DNA of 64,000 nt from Trema orientale (lineage: Eukaryota; Streptophyta; Magnoliopsida; Rosales; Cannabaceae), in contig JXTC01000567.1 in the NCBI GenBank assembly GCA_002914845.1, positions 20,244 to 84,243 on the forward strand, in the 5' to 3' direction. Below, in pieces: positions 46,701 through 58,443 of this stretch (its first letter is position 1; each line of letters starts with the position of its first letter). The notes beneath the pieces are model-generated. The model saw only the letters and a program-made list of their open reading frames with translations, ran no database searches and was not told the DNA's origin. The translations under genes were made by a program, and so were the position numbers.

Positions 46701-49509
46701 CCTGAATCCCTGGTCTACTTTTTTTTTTTGTCTTTTAGTTTATGCTTCTTTTCTTGATATAGAAAAGTCAACCATATTGAGAAAGGATTGAACTTTCTTG
46801 TCATAATGCTAGGTAACTTTTCTGGTCTCCTTGCAGCTTATGAAATCCACAACGAAAATCCAGAACACCAGGTTAATCAGAACGATGACCACAAAGAAAT
46901 TGAAGAGGTAGCAATGTAGTATAATTAGATGTTAGCTAAGAATTACGCATATTGTGGGAAAAATAAGACTGAAATAAGTCACACACTTCAACAACATAGA
47001 AAATTTGAATGAAGCAGGTTCAACTGAAGCCCAAAAGAAGGAAAAGAGGAAGAGCAGTCGCCTCTTTCATGGATTATGAACAAACTATTGTTCCTGGTCA
47101 TGTATACCAGTCCTGGCTTCAAGATACTTCGGATATTGTCTCAAGAAGAGGAAGAGGAAGAAGAAATAGAAAGGTACCCTTAATCTCTGAACTCCATTTA
47201 TCGGTTTAATACCATTTCATGTAGAGTAGATGAAGTTCAATCACTAAGCTAGTGTCATAGGTAAGCTAAACATTCTACCAAGAATACAAAGGGATTAGCG
47301 GGCTTTGGAGCCTCATGTCCCTGGCCATGTTCGTAACCATTCAGCTCTTGCACGAAATATGAAGCCTAGAACACTGCCTGACCCTCTAATGAATTCACCT
47401 TATGGAACTAGTCAATATTTTGAGTGTAAAACTTTGGAGATGTATGTTTGAAAAATAGTTAAATACATTAAATACTTGTTTCACTATTTCTGCAATACAT
47501 TAAAGTGTGTGTGTGTGTTTGTGTTTTCTTCTTTGTTAATGCAATACATATATCAGAAGGGCATATAGTTTGTTATCCTATGTGTTATGCAGCGCACCAG
47601 TTTAGTGTCCACCATGAAGATATCTCATCTCATGGATCTGCCACCCATTGTACTTATCGATGATTTATTAACAACCGGAAATAGAGAAGTCTATTATCCC
47701 CAACCTCTGATGGAGATGTGGCTAAAAAGTACCCAAATTCCTCAGAAATCACCTTCTGGTCAGTGGTACTCGTTTGGAGAACTTCCAACTAAAGATATTT
47801 AGTAACTAACTGAAGTAGTTTCCTTGATCCAGAGAGGAACTCCCCACCAATGCCACAAGAAGAAGGACTAAATTATCATGATCCAGTGGGATTTGTAAGC
47901 CATTCGATTCAATTTGAAAATTGTTTCAGAAAACAATTTAGCTTATGAGTTATATCTGACAAGATGCATTGTGTTTAAATGATAAAGAATTTTCAAGATC
48001 AAAGTGGACTTGGCTCCCAGCCAGTAGATCCCTTTGAGGAGAGGGTAACAAATTTTGAAAATATACCTACTGAAATCCTTGTGGACGAACTAAGATTTAA
48101 TCTTAGGAAGAATGGATCTGGGATGACTGAAACAAACATCATGCTCACTCCTAGATATTCAGGTATATAGGAACTTTCACTAGTGCTTTGCATCCATCAC
48201 TTCTTCTGAAATAAGTTTTGTTGTTAATGAATTAGTATGGATATTCTTTTGCTTAATGTGTTACAGGGGATGACGTGAGATCCATCCCAAGCTCAGCTTC
48301 TGGACAGGGATATCCTTCGATTAATGCAGAGGTCAACTCGGGACGGTTAGTAGATGTATATATCTTTTTAACAATCCAATGGAAGGGAAAGATGACAAAA
48401 ACGTTCTATGCATTGACCCTTTGGAAGCAATGATGCGGGGCTTGGTGTGGTTCAGCATATTTAGTAGACATTTTCCTTTTCTCTGTTAATTTGTCGTTGC
48501 CGGCTTGTTATGTTTTGTTGTTTAGTTTTATTTGCTTATAAACTGTGTCGTTATGTAATGGCCATAAAGTGCACCATTGTGGCTTTATCATTCAGACTTC
48601 GCTTATTATGAGAACTTCTTGTAATGGCTTTAGGCTGTGAACGAAAGTCCGTTTAAGACATTGGTTTGAAATGACCAATATTCATACAGAAATTGCTGTA
48701 GTTTCTGATTGACCTGACTTCTAAGTCACAGTGTACCTTGACATGCGATGTTCAATTCGACTTTTATGTGATTTTTCTGTTTAAAAACACGGTGTAAAGT
48801 ATTGACTGTCGACAGATCCAACAAGAAAAGGACTTATTCTTCATCTAGACACAGCAGCGGCGGCCTTTCACCTGTAGCAGAAAATAATCCATGGCGTGAC
48901 CCAGCTGATCCAAATTTCAAGTTACCAAGGCTATCTGAGAATAATGGCCTGACACCAGATCAAGGTATATGCACTAACAATCCTTGAATTGTTTCACAAA
49001 TAGCATTGTAGCTTAGATTTCAACATCTTTTGCTTTGTTGACAGAACTACTGGTGGAAACTGGACCTACACAAACCCAGCAACCAATGATTAATCACCCG
49101 GTTGACAAAATAACTGACTCTATAATCACGTATGGTTTTTCTAATACCTCTACTGAGCCTTTGAACCATTGAAACTTTCATCATGCTGATTTCATTTACT
49201 TCGCTTACAGGCAAATGAAGGCACATTTCGATACGCCAGGAGCACCTCAACTAGAATCCTTGAACCATCTAGCTAATGGAATGAACCGAAAAGGAGCAGC
49301 TCTGCTCTTCTATCAGACTTGTGGTACTAACTTTCCCATTCATATTTTCACCTTGCATACTGCTTCCCGTGCTCATTATCACTTTAAAGAATATGAAACT
49401 AAGATATATGGTAACCAAATCTGCAGTTCTAGCCACTCGTGATGTTCTAAAAGTCGAGCAAAAAGTGCCGTACGGGGAGATTTTCATTTCCAAAGGAGCA
49501 AAGATGTGA
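43770..49509 (+). CDS. REC8: Meiotic cohesin alpha-kleisin REC8 (SYN1/DIF1)
   Basis: Twenty exons: 43770-43822, 44290-44358, 44489-44547, 44644-44688, 44809-44828, 44932-45008, 45227-45347, 45859-45934, 46077-46155, 46383-46495, 46837-46907, 47018-47173, 47593-47758, 47833-47894, 47988-48162, 48267-48345, 48816-48964, 49045-49129, 49211-49323, 49427-49509; 616 residues, in frame throughout. REC8 closes the cohesin ring that holds sister chromatids together in meiosis. The N-terminal Rad21/Rec8 domain (MFYSHQLLARKAPLGQIW; LSGILMGGVVIVYERKVKLL) occupies about residues 1-105. The middle is acidic and disordered, and contains a separase-type site DVEQFR at 124-129. The C-terminal winged helix (TPGAPQLESLNHLANGMNRK; VPYGEIFISKG) binds SMC1. 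The exon 15 acceptor (AG at 47986-47987) has a weak pyrimidine tract and is the least certain junction. Confidence 0.93.
44162..44208. repeat. Perfect 18-bp inverted repeat in REC8 intron 1
   Basis: GTGTTTGTTTCCCGAGAA (44162-44179) and its exact reverse complement (44191-44208) flank an 11-base loop. A near copy of the left arm lies earlier in the same intron (near 43975), so the intron holds a local duplication plus an inversion. Confidence 0.75.
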
Positions 49510-49924
49510 TGAGGTGAGGTAAATTTAAGACACTAGGGTGTATAGCATGTCTTAGAACAAAGCAGAAGCTGAAGCATCGGTACTTAGATTATGAAAATTG
49601 GCACTAACTAATGGTATAGATGGGAGAAAAACCCTTTGTTCTACGGCTCATAGACTTCCTGTAATTCTCCTCCGTTTCTGAACAGGAGAGTAATTAGATT
49701 TAGGCATTTGCATTTTCCTTGGGTTGGAAAGCGACACGTATATATTGCTATTCGCTAAATGTTGTTTGACTATCAGAATTCAGAAGTTTCTTTTTATTAA
49801 TTGTTTTTAAGGCTGCTTACTAGAATTCTTGTCGGTGCATATAAAATCTTTGTTGTGACAAATGAACTCTACTAGTCATATTATACAGCTAGGAGTAGTA
49901 CTATTGCTATGGTACCAGAGTGTT
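49510..49924. other. 3' flank of REC8
   Basis: 3' untranslated and intergenic sequence; nothing specific recognised. Confidence 0.4.
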
Positions 49925-50118
49925 AGGGCCCGTTTGGGATAATTTTTACTTCCTAAAGTAAAAGCTCCAGAAGATCTTTCTGGAAAAGCTAGTGGGTCCA
50001 TGCTTCATTAAAAAGATCTTCTAATTAAACAAAGATCTTCTGACAATTCATCTAAACACCTCCAAAAGTAACTTTTGGACTCCAAAAGATCTTTAGAAGC
50101 TATGCCAAAGAGGTCCTT
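49925..50118. mobile_element. Short MITE candidate with GGGCCCGTTTGG end
   Basis: The left end AGGGCCCGTTTGGG and the reverse complement of the right end (AAGGACCTCTTTGGC) are similar, the interior holds repeated AGATCTT motifs in both orientations, and the length is about 190 bp. GGGCCCGTTTGG ends are frequent in plant hAT MITEs. No target duplication was confirmed. Confidence 0.45.
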
Positions 50119-50232
50119 AATGTCTCAGTAGTATTTCTTAATGCGGAAGTGTGAGAATGAAAGTTATTTTATCATTATAAATGCTCAATTGACACGTATG
50201 GTTTATATGCTCCATATATATATATATAAAAA

Positions 50233-50470
50233 TAGTTCCTAATTCAATAGGTATTTTTTTTCAACCTATTCTATAGGTATTTGTTTTAGCCGTTGGATCA
50301 TTATCTAACGACTATTATAATTTGAGTAGTTAGAAAAAAAAATAAAAATAAGTATACATTATTTAATATTTTTCTCATATTTTATAATAAAAAGACGTGC
50401 ACAATGATTTTTAATTTGACAAAACAATACTTATGAATAGGTTAAAAAAATACATATTGGATCGGTGCTT
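50233..50470 (+). mobile_element. MITE-like element, family 2, copy C
   Basis: Same orientation and internal motifs as the copy at 19566-19816 (AGCCGTTGGATCATTAT; AAAAAGACGTGCA), with AATAGGTATTTTTT and AAAAAATACATATTGG ends. Confidence 0.6.
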
Positions 50471-50559
50471 TATATGTATATATATATATACATGTGTATG
50501 AGATAAGCATAGGAAGCTACAATTCATGGAGTTTATGATTTTTTTTTATAATAAAAAAA

Positions 50560-50745
50560 AGGTTATAGGGTTAGAGGGTTGCATACCCTTATAATCTTGG
50601 GTGATGGACCCACCCACGTCGATTAATAGATTTCTCTTAAAGTGGATTGTCCATAAACCTTCGACTACCACGGCAGTGACAATTCGAACTCAAGACCTCT
50701 TAATCGAAGGAGGGAGATCGTCTTACCATCCCGCCTATTAGCACA
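50560..50745 (-). mobile_element. Possible tRNA-derived SINE fragment (reverse strand)
   Basis: Read on the minus strand, a box-A-like GGATGGTAAGACGA (around 50721-50734) is followed about 30 bp later by a box-B-like GAGTTCGAATTGTC (50678-50691). No poly(A) tail or target duplication could be fixed, so this is tentative. Confidence 0.35.
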
Positions 50746-51004
50746 GTGGTATCGCACGATGGTATCGAGTTTCTGACTTATATCAATCAAAATGATCTAA
50801 ATTGATCAAGCAGTATCACGTGTTACGCAGATTAAACTAGCAAAAATTTAGTGTCTAACAAAAGTTTGAAAGACTACCAAATTTATGGTCCTCTCTCTCT
50901 CTCTCAAACCAAACATGTTGCATACTTATCATATGTATATTCTATACTTTATGAGTCAAAATTAGCCGAGAAACAATTAGAGCATCTAAGTTCTAACTAT
51001 AAGT

Positions 51005-51330
51005 ATCACCGTACAGGTGGCCTAGCGGCAACGTGGTTATTCTGGAGGCTGGAAGTCGCGGGTTCGAACTTGGGTGGCTCCTTCAGGAGTCTTAAATGTG
51101 AGGGTACCTACCTGCCAGCCCAGTGCCCCTTCCTCTGCCTCCAGAGTGCCGTTCTCGCTTGTTGTTCGATTAAGGTTCAGGTGACTCACTCCACCGTTCG
51201 GTAGTGGCGACCCGCCCATAGGGTCTTGGGGAACATTCTTGAACCGGGTTGGAGCTCCTATGGTCACACCTAGGGAGGGTAGCCACGCTGGTCGCCCCAT
51301 CCTCCTCTTTCTTTCATCAAAAAAAAAAAA
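51005..51330 (+). mobile_element. tRNA-derived SINE with intact target-site duplication
   Basis: Pol III box A TGGCCTAGCGG (51018-51028) and box B GGTTCGAACTT (51061-51071) lie near the 5' end, followed by a non-tRNA body and a short A tail ending at 51330. The 14-bp TTCTAACTATAAGT at 50991-51004 is repeated exactly at 51331-51344. The 117-residue open frame crossing it is not a gene. Confidence 0.9.
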
Positions 51331-51344
51331 TTCTAACTATAAGT

Positions 51345-52377
51345 TAGTTAATTTTTTTCTCTGAAGTTAATGTTGGATAACATAGATGAATGAGCAAATC
51401 AACCTAATTAATATGAATTAGGAGCAGCTTTATTTTGGGGGAATTCAATGCTTTAGAATCTCAACTTGAGAAGACAGGTAGAAGCCACCAGGGATTAGTT
51501 GAAGATATGGTGGTTACACCTTGTTTTGCACTCGTTAACAACTCATAAATATAATTTCATATGTAAATAATTATATAATAATATGATTCTTTAGATGCAT
51601 GCACATGCTTTCACGGTTACAAAACTAGTGACCATATCTTTATGTCACTTTCTTTTATAATTGGATAAATAATTCCATATGAAGGTTCTCTCGTCAATGA
51701 ATATGACTGGTAAGTCAGTTCTTACATTTTTAAACAAATAATATGCGGGATATCTCACTGCACCACAAATGTGATAATTAATAGATAAAATATCATTACA
51801 GAAAAATTTTATTAAAGTTCATTTAAATAAATAATACGTGTGATTTTTCTCAAAAAAAAAATAAAATAATAATACATGTGATAGACTGATAGTTATTCAT
51901 TTCAGTTCACAATTCCTTTTTATTTTGGTATTTTATTTCAGCTGATACAAAAACCGATCTTATATTATTAAGCCTACAATTGTATATCTCTTGTAAATCA
52001 TGTTGTCCTAATAAACAAATGAAAAAAAAATATATTTATATATAATATTGGTAATTTGACCATATATATATATTATATCTGATGTAAAAACGTCATATAA
52101 CGTGCAAAATGCCTGGCCAAAAAAATTCCTTTTTTTTTCCCTTTTTTTGAGAAAACCAAAGAAGAACTTTATTGCTTTACAGCATATTAAAAATAAAGAC
52201 CTTCCTCACTATTATTTATGAATTTACATATATAGATGGATTCTTATTCTTATCTTATAACAATGCCTTAACTCATTTCCTTTTATTAGGGCTCCTCCCC
52301 ATTATGCCACTATATTTAATGATCCTTTTAATCAACCCTACCCAGTTCCCCAATTAACGCCATCACTTACTCAATCA

Positions 52378-52415
<38 letters not shown>

Positions 52416-52418
52416 TTC
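51345..52418. promoter_or_regulatory. Intergenic region upstream of the glutaredoxin-like gene
   Basis: AT-rich. A (CT)n microsatellite at about 52376-52418 lies directly before the start codon, probably in the 5' untranslated region. No other feature recognised. Confidence 0.45.
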
Positions 52419-53165
52419 TTGGTCATGTGGTCACCTCAATGGCTGCGATCACCCAGCAGAGTTCAGAGACCAAAATCATCACGGCCACAAAGCTTCTCTT
52501 GCTCATCCTTTAAAGACATCCAAACCCTCCTCCAAGAAGAGCAACAACCCGAGCCCGAGACCGAGTTCGGGCTCCTAAGCCCGAGGCGGGCCTCCATCTT
52601 CCACCGGGTCCGGATCTCCAGCTCGGTCCTCCGCCTCTGGGCCCACCACCGCAACCCGGCCCCGCACATCCCGCCCCTACCCGACGGAGACCAGCGGGTG
52701 GTGATCTTCTACACCAGCCTCCGCGTGGTCCGCAAGACCTTCGAGGACTGCCGGGCCGTCCGATCCATCCTCCGAGGGTTTCGTGTCCCGATCGACGAAC
52801 GAGATGTGTCGATGGACGCCCAGTCCCTGGACGAGCTCCAGGGCATCGTGGGGACCAAGAGCCTGAATCTGCCGATGGTCTTCATCGGCGGGAGATTCGT
52901 GGGCGGCGCCGACGAGATCCGGCAGCTCCACGAGTGCGGAGAGCTGAAGAGGCTGATCCAAGGGCTACCAGTGGTCGATCTGAGGAGCTGTGACTCGTGT
53001 GGAGGGCTGAGATTCGTCGTCTGCGACGAGTGCGATGGGAGCCATAAGGTTTACACGGGAGGAAAGTGTGGGTTTAGGACTTGTTTGGCTTGCAACGAAA
53101 ACGGTCTCTTGAGGTGCCCTTCTTGCTCTCCTATTCGAATTAGACGCAACTGCAAACAAACGTAG
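52419..53165 (+). CDS. Glutaredoxin-domain protein with C-terminal Cys-pair zinc cluster
   Basis: An intronless 248-residue frame; an alternative start two codons later (52425) gives 246. The N-terminal 90 residues are basic and low in conservation. A glutaredoxin fold covers about residues 92-182 (RVVIFYTSLRVVRKTFEDC), with the glutathione-binding LPMVFIGG at 151-158. Where classical glutaredoxins have a CxxC or CxxS active site this protein has YTSLR, so thiol-disulfide activity is doubtful; the plant subgroup it resembles shares this. The C terminus has four CxxC pairs (191/194, 202/205, 222/225, 233/236), as in DnaJ-type zinc clusters. Related plant proteins are annotated as uncharacterised glutaredoxin-like proteins. 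Coding GC is high against very AT-rich flanks. Confidence 0.88.
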   Translation: MVMWSPQWLRSPSRVQRPKSSRPQSFSCSSFKDIQTLLQEEQQPEPETEFGLLSPRRASIFHRVRISSSVLRLWAHHRNPAPHIPPLPDGDQRVVIFYTSLRVVRKTFEDCRAVRSILRGFRVPIDERDVSMDAQSLDELQGIVGTKSLNLPMVFIGGRFVGGADEIRQLHECGELKRLIQGLPVVDLRSCDSCGGLRFVVCDECDGSHKVYTGGKCGFRTCLACNENGLLRCPSCSPIRIRRNCKQT

Positions 53166-54571
53166 CTTTAGGGGAAGAAACGTTGTCGTTTCAATTTTTT
53201 TTTAATATTTTTTTTTTCAGTCTTAGTTCAAGAATTGTGGAATTTTAAGTGGTTAATTGTATCTAGAAATTGATTTAGCATTTTAGAAATCATTTTTTCC
53301 GAATAAGTACTTTAGGTTTCAATTTGATTTTAACTCATACTGCATTACCCCCTTTCACTTTGGGGTATATTATTTCAAAAGGAGAAATGGGGGGAAAACT
53401 TTTTTGTTATAACTCAGAAGGACTTATTGATAATTTAGTGAATATAATTTGCTATTATGTTCATGAATTCAATTATGACATATGGTAGTTGATTCATTTT
53501 CATAATAATGCAAATTCTTTTGAGTAAAGAATAATGCAAATTTAGTTGTCTAGTTTGTAACTTACCTAACTTGTTGATTCTCTAATTTTTGTTATTAGGT
53601 TTAGCCTTTAAGCTAATGCTCATGCAACTTTTTTTTTTTAATATGTGTTTTTCAATGAGATTTTCTATCTGTTATCAAGATTTAGGAGTCAGTTTGACTT
53701 ATAGTGCAGAACCTTTTACTATGATATACCATACATCTATTATTCATAAGGAAAAAGAGGAGGAAGATTTGTTGTGACTCACAAGTGACAAGTGTTGTTC
53801 ATATTATTTTTTGGGAAATTATTTCATGATAATAACATTGCATTTTATGTTGAATGAATTTTTTTACATTTTAAGAAAAGAATTACTAACATGTTAAACA
53901 TGGAGCGTGGCTGGGTTGATTTATGTTTCCATAATAAAGCAAATTTGGTTGTTTTGATTATTAACTCTCCTAATTTTATGACAACCTCGTTCCTATCATT
54001 TCCATATGTGATAACGCAAATTTGTTAGTATTAGCCTATTAGGCTAATTCTTCTGTTTTTTTTTTTTTTTTTCCCAATTAGATTTTATATAGGAAAAAGG
54101 GCTCGAGGCTAAGCAATATAAAGCCTAACAACAAAAGCAAAAACAAAAAGTTTGAAGCAAAACAATGCAGGTGCAGCAATGGTTGTGCTTGTGCATGTCT
54201 CTCCTCATTAAAGTTCAAACCAACTCTTCCTAAAAAAAAAAACTCTCAATTGACAACTCAATTCCTTATTCCTTCTCGAAGTAGACTCTTCAATTATGCA
54301 ATTACTACAGCAAATAATTCATAAATTGTTAAATTTTTTAATGGAAATGAATTATTTACAAAACATACAATTTGGTAACTATGATTGAGAACGAGACTTT
54401 GAATTTTCAATTTACGAAGTAGACTACTAAGAATAACTGCTATATCAATGATCTTTGTGTTACAAATTGTTAAATTTTAACATAAGTAAATTATGTGCAA
54501 AGTACACAAGTTGGTAACTATGTTCGACAATGAAACTCTACTCTCAGAATCAAACAACACAATCGTAGGAG
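53166..54571. other. AT-rich intergenic DNA
   Basis: 3' flank of the glutaredoxin-like gene, then AT-rich sequence with T-runs. The open frame at 53589-53777 is not recognisable. No RNA gene seen. Confidence 0.4.
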
Positions 54572-54860
54572 CTTATAGAAATGTGACCAAATTTTAGGCC
54601 TAATTTCAGTAAATGTCCCTTTGTCAAATGTTATAGTAAAATGTCCGGTATATATGCTTATATACCAAGTATAAAATTTTATATACTAAGTATAAAAAAT
54701 TATATATTTAGTACATTTCAGTACAGTAACTAAAATTGGTAGATATGTGTATCTATTAAGTGAAAAAATATATATATACTTAGATATTTAGCCATAAAAT
54801 TTAAAAAGTGGGCATTTACTTAATCAAATTTAAAATCTTAGTCATCTACTTAAATTTCTC
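54572..54860. mobile_element. MITE-like element, family 1, copy B
   Basis: Aligned along its length with the copies at 6262-6584 and 55032-55319 and in the same orientation. The long imperfect terminal inverted repeats are recognisable; it lacks the 34-bp duplication of copy A. Confidence 0.65.
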
Positions 54861-55031
54861 AAAACACGTCTTATATGACTTTTTTTTGTTTAAAACTAAC
54901 TCTTTATGGAAAAAAAATGTCATTATTGCAATAATTGTATAATTTAGGATACTCCCCGATATAAATTAAAAGTTCGGAAACTAAAATAATGAATATAATT
55001 TGGGGCTAAACTCCATAATAAATAAAAGGGA

Positions 55032-55319
55032 CTTATAGAAATGTGACCAAAATTTGGGCTCAATTTCAGTAAATATCCCTTTGTCAAATGTTATAGCAAA
55101 ATATCTAGTATATATGCTTATATACCAAGTGTAAAATTTTATATACCAAGTATAAAAAATTATATATTCGGTTCATTTTAGTACAGTAACTAAAATTGGT
55201 AAATATATGTATCTACCAAGTGTAAAAATATATATACCTAGACATTTAGCTATAAAATTTTAAAAGTGGACATCTACTTAATCAAATTTAAAATTTTAGT
55301 CATTCACTTAAATTTCTCA
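55032..55319. mobile_element. MITE-like element, family 1, copy C
   Basis: Third copy, same orientation, 171 bp after copy B. CTTATAGAAATGTGACC begins it and TTAAATTTCTCA ends it, with inverted-repeat arms of about 90 bp. Confidence 0.65.
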
Positions 55320-56874
55320 TAAATAAATAAACAAAGTAAAATAAAGGGAGGATTAGGGGGGCATGCAGCGTGCTCGGGATCCTAAACCAGTTGGGCTTAC
55401 TATAGGTGTTCAAGCCCAAGAGATGATTTCTCTTCCAAAGCAGTTGTATTGGCCCATTGCCTATTGGGCATTGACGGGTTAATGTAGTTATATACCATTT
55501 TCAGGAAACATGAATTAAAGTTAATATCAGTTATTACACTCAGCAATTTCTTTTTTTCTATTGACCATTACTTATTACATATAGAGAAAGAAAAATAACT
55601 CACGCACTAGAGTCGAACTCCCCAACTACTACCCAAATCCAACTCCCCAATTAATACCCAATCCCTACCCCACCTTTTAAGCTGGTCCTAGTGGGCACTC
55701 AGTGCTCTGTTAACTATGATTTTCAGCGTCTAAATTCTAAATGAACATTATATTTAATCTCATTTAGAATTGACCGTTAACTACGACTTTCAGCATCTAA
55801 ATTTTGAACGTTTCAGTTAGAATTGATTAGTATTTTCTAAAAGATATAGTATAATTACTTGACAAGTGTGAGTCACCTCGTCTTTCTCCATTCAAGAAAT
55901 CCATTTAGGGGCCATAGGCAGGGGAAAATTGCGCCATTATCCTTCATAAGTCACCATTTTGGCAATTTAGTCCCTAAACAATTACATTAACATTCTATAT
56001 TTTTTTGTCAAAATTACAATGATAATCCAGGGATTAAACATTACAGTAACACCACTAGGGCTTTAAAAGAATTTCAAAAAATCAATAAAATTTCACCATT
56101 TAACTAAGTTATTCTTACGGTAAATTATAGTTCTCATATACACAGTTAATTGCTATACTTTAGGAAAATATTTCCCTAAACCGGCGATAAAAAATAGTTT
56201 TTTGGAAAAAGCTACAGTGCAAAAGAAAATTTAAGGAAAAATTAAAGGTCAACCGAAAAAGGAAGAAGAGGAAATTACACTAACATCCCTCAATTTATGT
56301 CATAATTATAATAACACCCTTGGAACTTAATAATTACGTGAACACCTGTACTTTTTTGTAATTTAAGAAAAAGTTACAGACACCTCATTTACTAGTCAAA
56401 TTGACTTAAATTTTACCAATAAAAGTGTTCACTTAATTATTACTTGCTTATATGAATACCACAATAAATTGTTTTAAGTAAAAAAAGAATCACTGAGAAG
56501 GGTAAAATTTTGTTAATTTTTTAATCATCCTTTAGCACCATGTGTGTGTACAATATTTATTTTTCAAGAACACAGTAGTGTATAATGTTTATTTTTCGGT
56601 TTATGAGCGCTAAAAGTCAGTATAATTTCCTAAGGAAAAAAAAAATGATCAGGAATCAAATTGCCGAAAAGGTAAAACATTGCATTGCAGAGTAACGACA
56701 CAATTTCCTTCTCCGTATAACTCTTAAATAGACTTCAAGACAGTGTAAAAAAAAGGCAATTATAGAGGGGATGCCCAAAACAACGTTACTTTTTATATCA
56801 ATGCAAGAAAAATTGAGGGCCAAACATACAAAATAGGTAAAACATTATGGACCAATAATACTAGTACTTATTTC
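55320..56874. other. Intergenic DNA between MITE copy C and the LTR array
   Basis: No gene recognised. A two-copy repeat of about 33 bp (GTTAACTA.GA.TTTCAGC; 55709 and 55776) is present. The part from 55930 to 56460 contains repeated phrases such as ACACTAACATCCCT, probably old element remains. Confidence 0.4.
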
Positions 56875-57471
56875 TGTTAAACAAATCAACAATTGTGGCA
56901 CCACCAATTACATTGTCACAGTTGTTGTTCACATTATAAGAAGAAAAAAAAAAATGCTCACCAACTAGCTGTAATAACAATAGTGAAAAGGGCAGCCATA
57001 ATAGCAATAGTAAAAAGTGGTGTTCTCACTATCTTTCAAGCTCTATAAATACGGACGCTCCATCACTTTTTTTGTATCCCAAAAATTAGAAGTATTTCAG
57101 TTCTCTCTTCTAATTAAATCCTTTCTTTCTCTTTGTCTCTCCTTTCAAAGAGAGTAGAGTTTCTTTGTGAAAGAGGAGGTTTCAAAGAGTGGCAGTGTAA
57201 GGTGTGAGTGAGAGAATACTTGTGAGAAAGTGCTTAGTTGTATTGGGGTCATTGGGTAGAAAAGAGAGAAGTCGATGTGATTGTAAAAACTTTTCATATA
57301 GTAAAATTATTTTCTGAGAGACAGTGGTTTTTCTCCAGATTTGGGAGTTTTCAACTTAAATTCTTGTGTTGTGAAATTGGTTTCTATTCCTTGTTATTTC
57401 TATATTATTCTGACATTTCTTTGAAGTGAGATCCAGGAAGCATCGAATCTGGGTCGGTCAGATTCTCAATA
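56875..57471 (+). repeat. LTR 1 of the array
   Basis: Starts TGTTAAACAAATCAACAATTG and ends CTCAATA, where LTR 2 ends CCCAACA, so its terminal CA has become TA. A TATAAATA box is at 57044-57051. Two similar units of about 27 bp (AATAGTGAAAAGG- and AATAGTAAAAAG-type) lie upstream of it. Confidence 0.88.
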
Positions 57472-57489
57472 AGTGATATCATAGTAGGG
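57472..57489 (+). other. Primer-binding site of internal region 1
   Basis: AGTGATATCATAGTAGGG directly follows LTR 1 and resembles the initiator tRNA-Met site; compared with the second copy it has one substitution (CATAG for CAGAG). Confidence 0.7.
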
Positions 57490-57627
57490 TTCTTTGGTGC
57501 ACTATAGCTTGGCGTGAGTCTAAGAAATTCTGTGTAAGGAGGCTGTGTTCAAGTGGGAGCATTTGGACCCTTCAATCCTTCTTGGAAATTTTCTTAGCGA
57601 TTTTTCAAGCTAGAAGTGCGAAACGAG

Positions 57628-58443
57628 ATGTCAGGAAACAAAATTTCAATTCCGGTTAAGGCTGATGTGGAAAAATTTGATGGGAACATCAATTTTGGCT
57701 TGTGGCAAATACAAGTCAAGAATTTATTGATTCAGTCTGGATTGCATAAGATTTTGAAAGGCAGAGAGGCTTACAAGGGCAAAGATTCTGAGAAATCCAG
57801 TATGAGCGATAAAGACTGGCATGATCTAGATGAAAGAGCTGCAAGTGCGATACATATGTGTCTAGCCAAAAATGTCCTTGCAAATGTGCTTAGAATAACG
57901 ACAGCCAAAGATCTCTGTAAAAAACTTGGAGAATTGTATCAGACGAAAGGTGTCTTAAATCGAGTGTACCTGAAGGAGCATATTCATACACTGCGTATGA
58001 ATGAAGGTACAAAAATTTCTGATCTTCTTAGTATCTTGAATGGTATCGTTTCTGAACTGGAGACTATTGGAGTAAAGATTGAAGATGAATATAAGGCATT
58101 GCGATTCATCTGGCCTCTTCCACCTTCCTATGGGCACATGAAACTTGTTTTGGTGAATGGAAAGAAGACTTTGGTTTTTTCTGAGGTCACAAGTAAATTT
58201 TTGTCTGAAGAAAAAAGGCTGACGGGTGGTGGAAGTAATGTTCCAACTGAAGGCTCAGCATTGGTCATTGACACTAGAAAGAAAAACTCTATAAAAAAGA
58301 ATGTAATTTGTTGGGGGTGTGGACAATATAGGCACTTGAAAAAAAATTGTCAAAAAAGTGGAGCGGGTTTAACTAAAAGCTCTAAATCTAGTGATGCTAC
58401 TAATATTGTCTCCTGTGATGGAGATAATGATCTTGTCCTTTGA
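57628..58443 (+). CDS. Copia-type Gag (intact frame) of internal region 1
   Basis: The start is taken at the ATG at 57628 (MSGNKISIPV), although an in-frame upstream codon at 57616 extends the frame by four residues. The product has 271 residues. Gag would form the particle shell and bind element RNA. It has the Tnt1-like Gag core: FDGNINFGLWQIQVKNLLIQ near the start, DLDERAASAIHMCLA in the middle, and LYQTKGVLNRVYLKEHIHTL. A complete CX2CX4HX4C zinc knuckle (CWGCGQYRHLKKNC) lies near residues 227-240. It ends at a TGA at 58441 with no protease after it. It is intact, unlike its partner in internal region 2. Confidence 0.85.
   Translation: MSGNKISIPVKADVEKFDGNINFGLWQIQVKNLLIQSGLHKILKGREAYKGKDSEKSSMSDKDWHDLDERAASAIHMCLAKNVLANVLRITTAKDLCKKLGELYQTKGVLNRVYLKEHIHTLRMNEGTKISDLLSILNGIVSELETIGVKIEDEYKALRFIWPLPPSYGHMKLVLVNGKKTLVFSEVTSKFLSEEKRLTGGGSNVPTEGSALVIDTRKKNSIKKNVICWGCGQYRHLKKNCQKSGAGLTKSSKSSDATNIVSCDGDNDLVL

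Noticed and set aside
51018..51071. A tRNA gene at this place
   Set aside because: Only pol III boxes A and B are kept, no cloverleaf closes, and a SINE body with A tail and target duplication follows.
50851..51204. 117-residue open frame
   Set aside because: It runs through the SINE body and its flank; non-coding element sequence.
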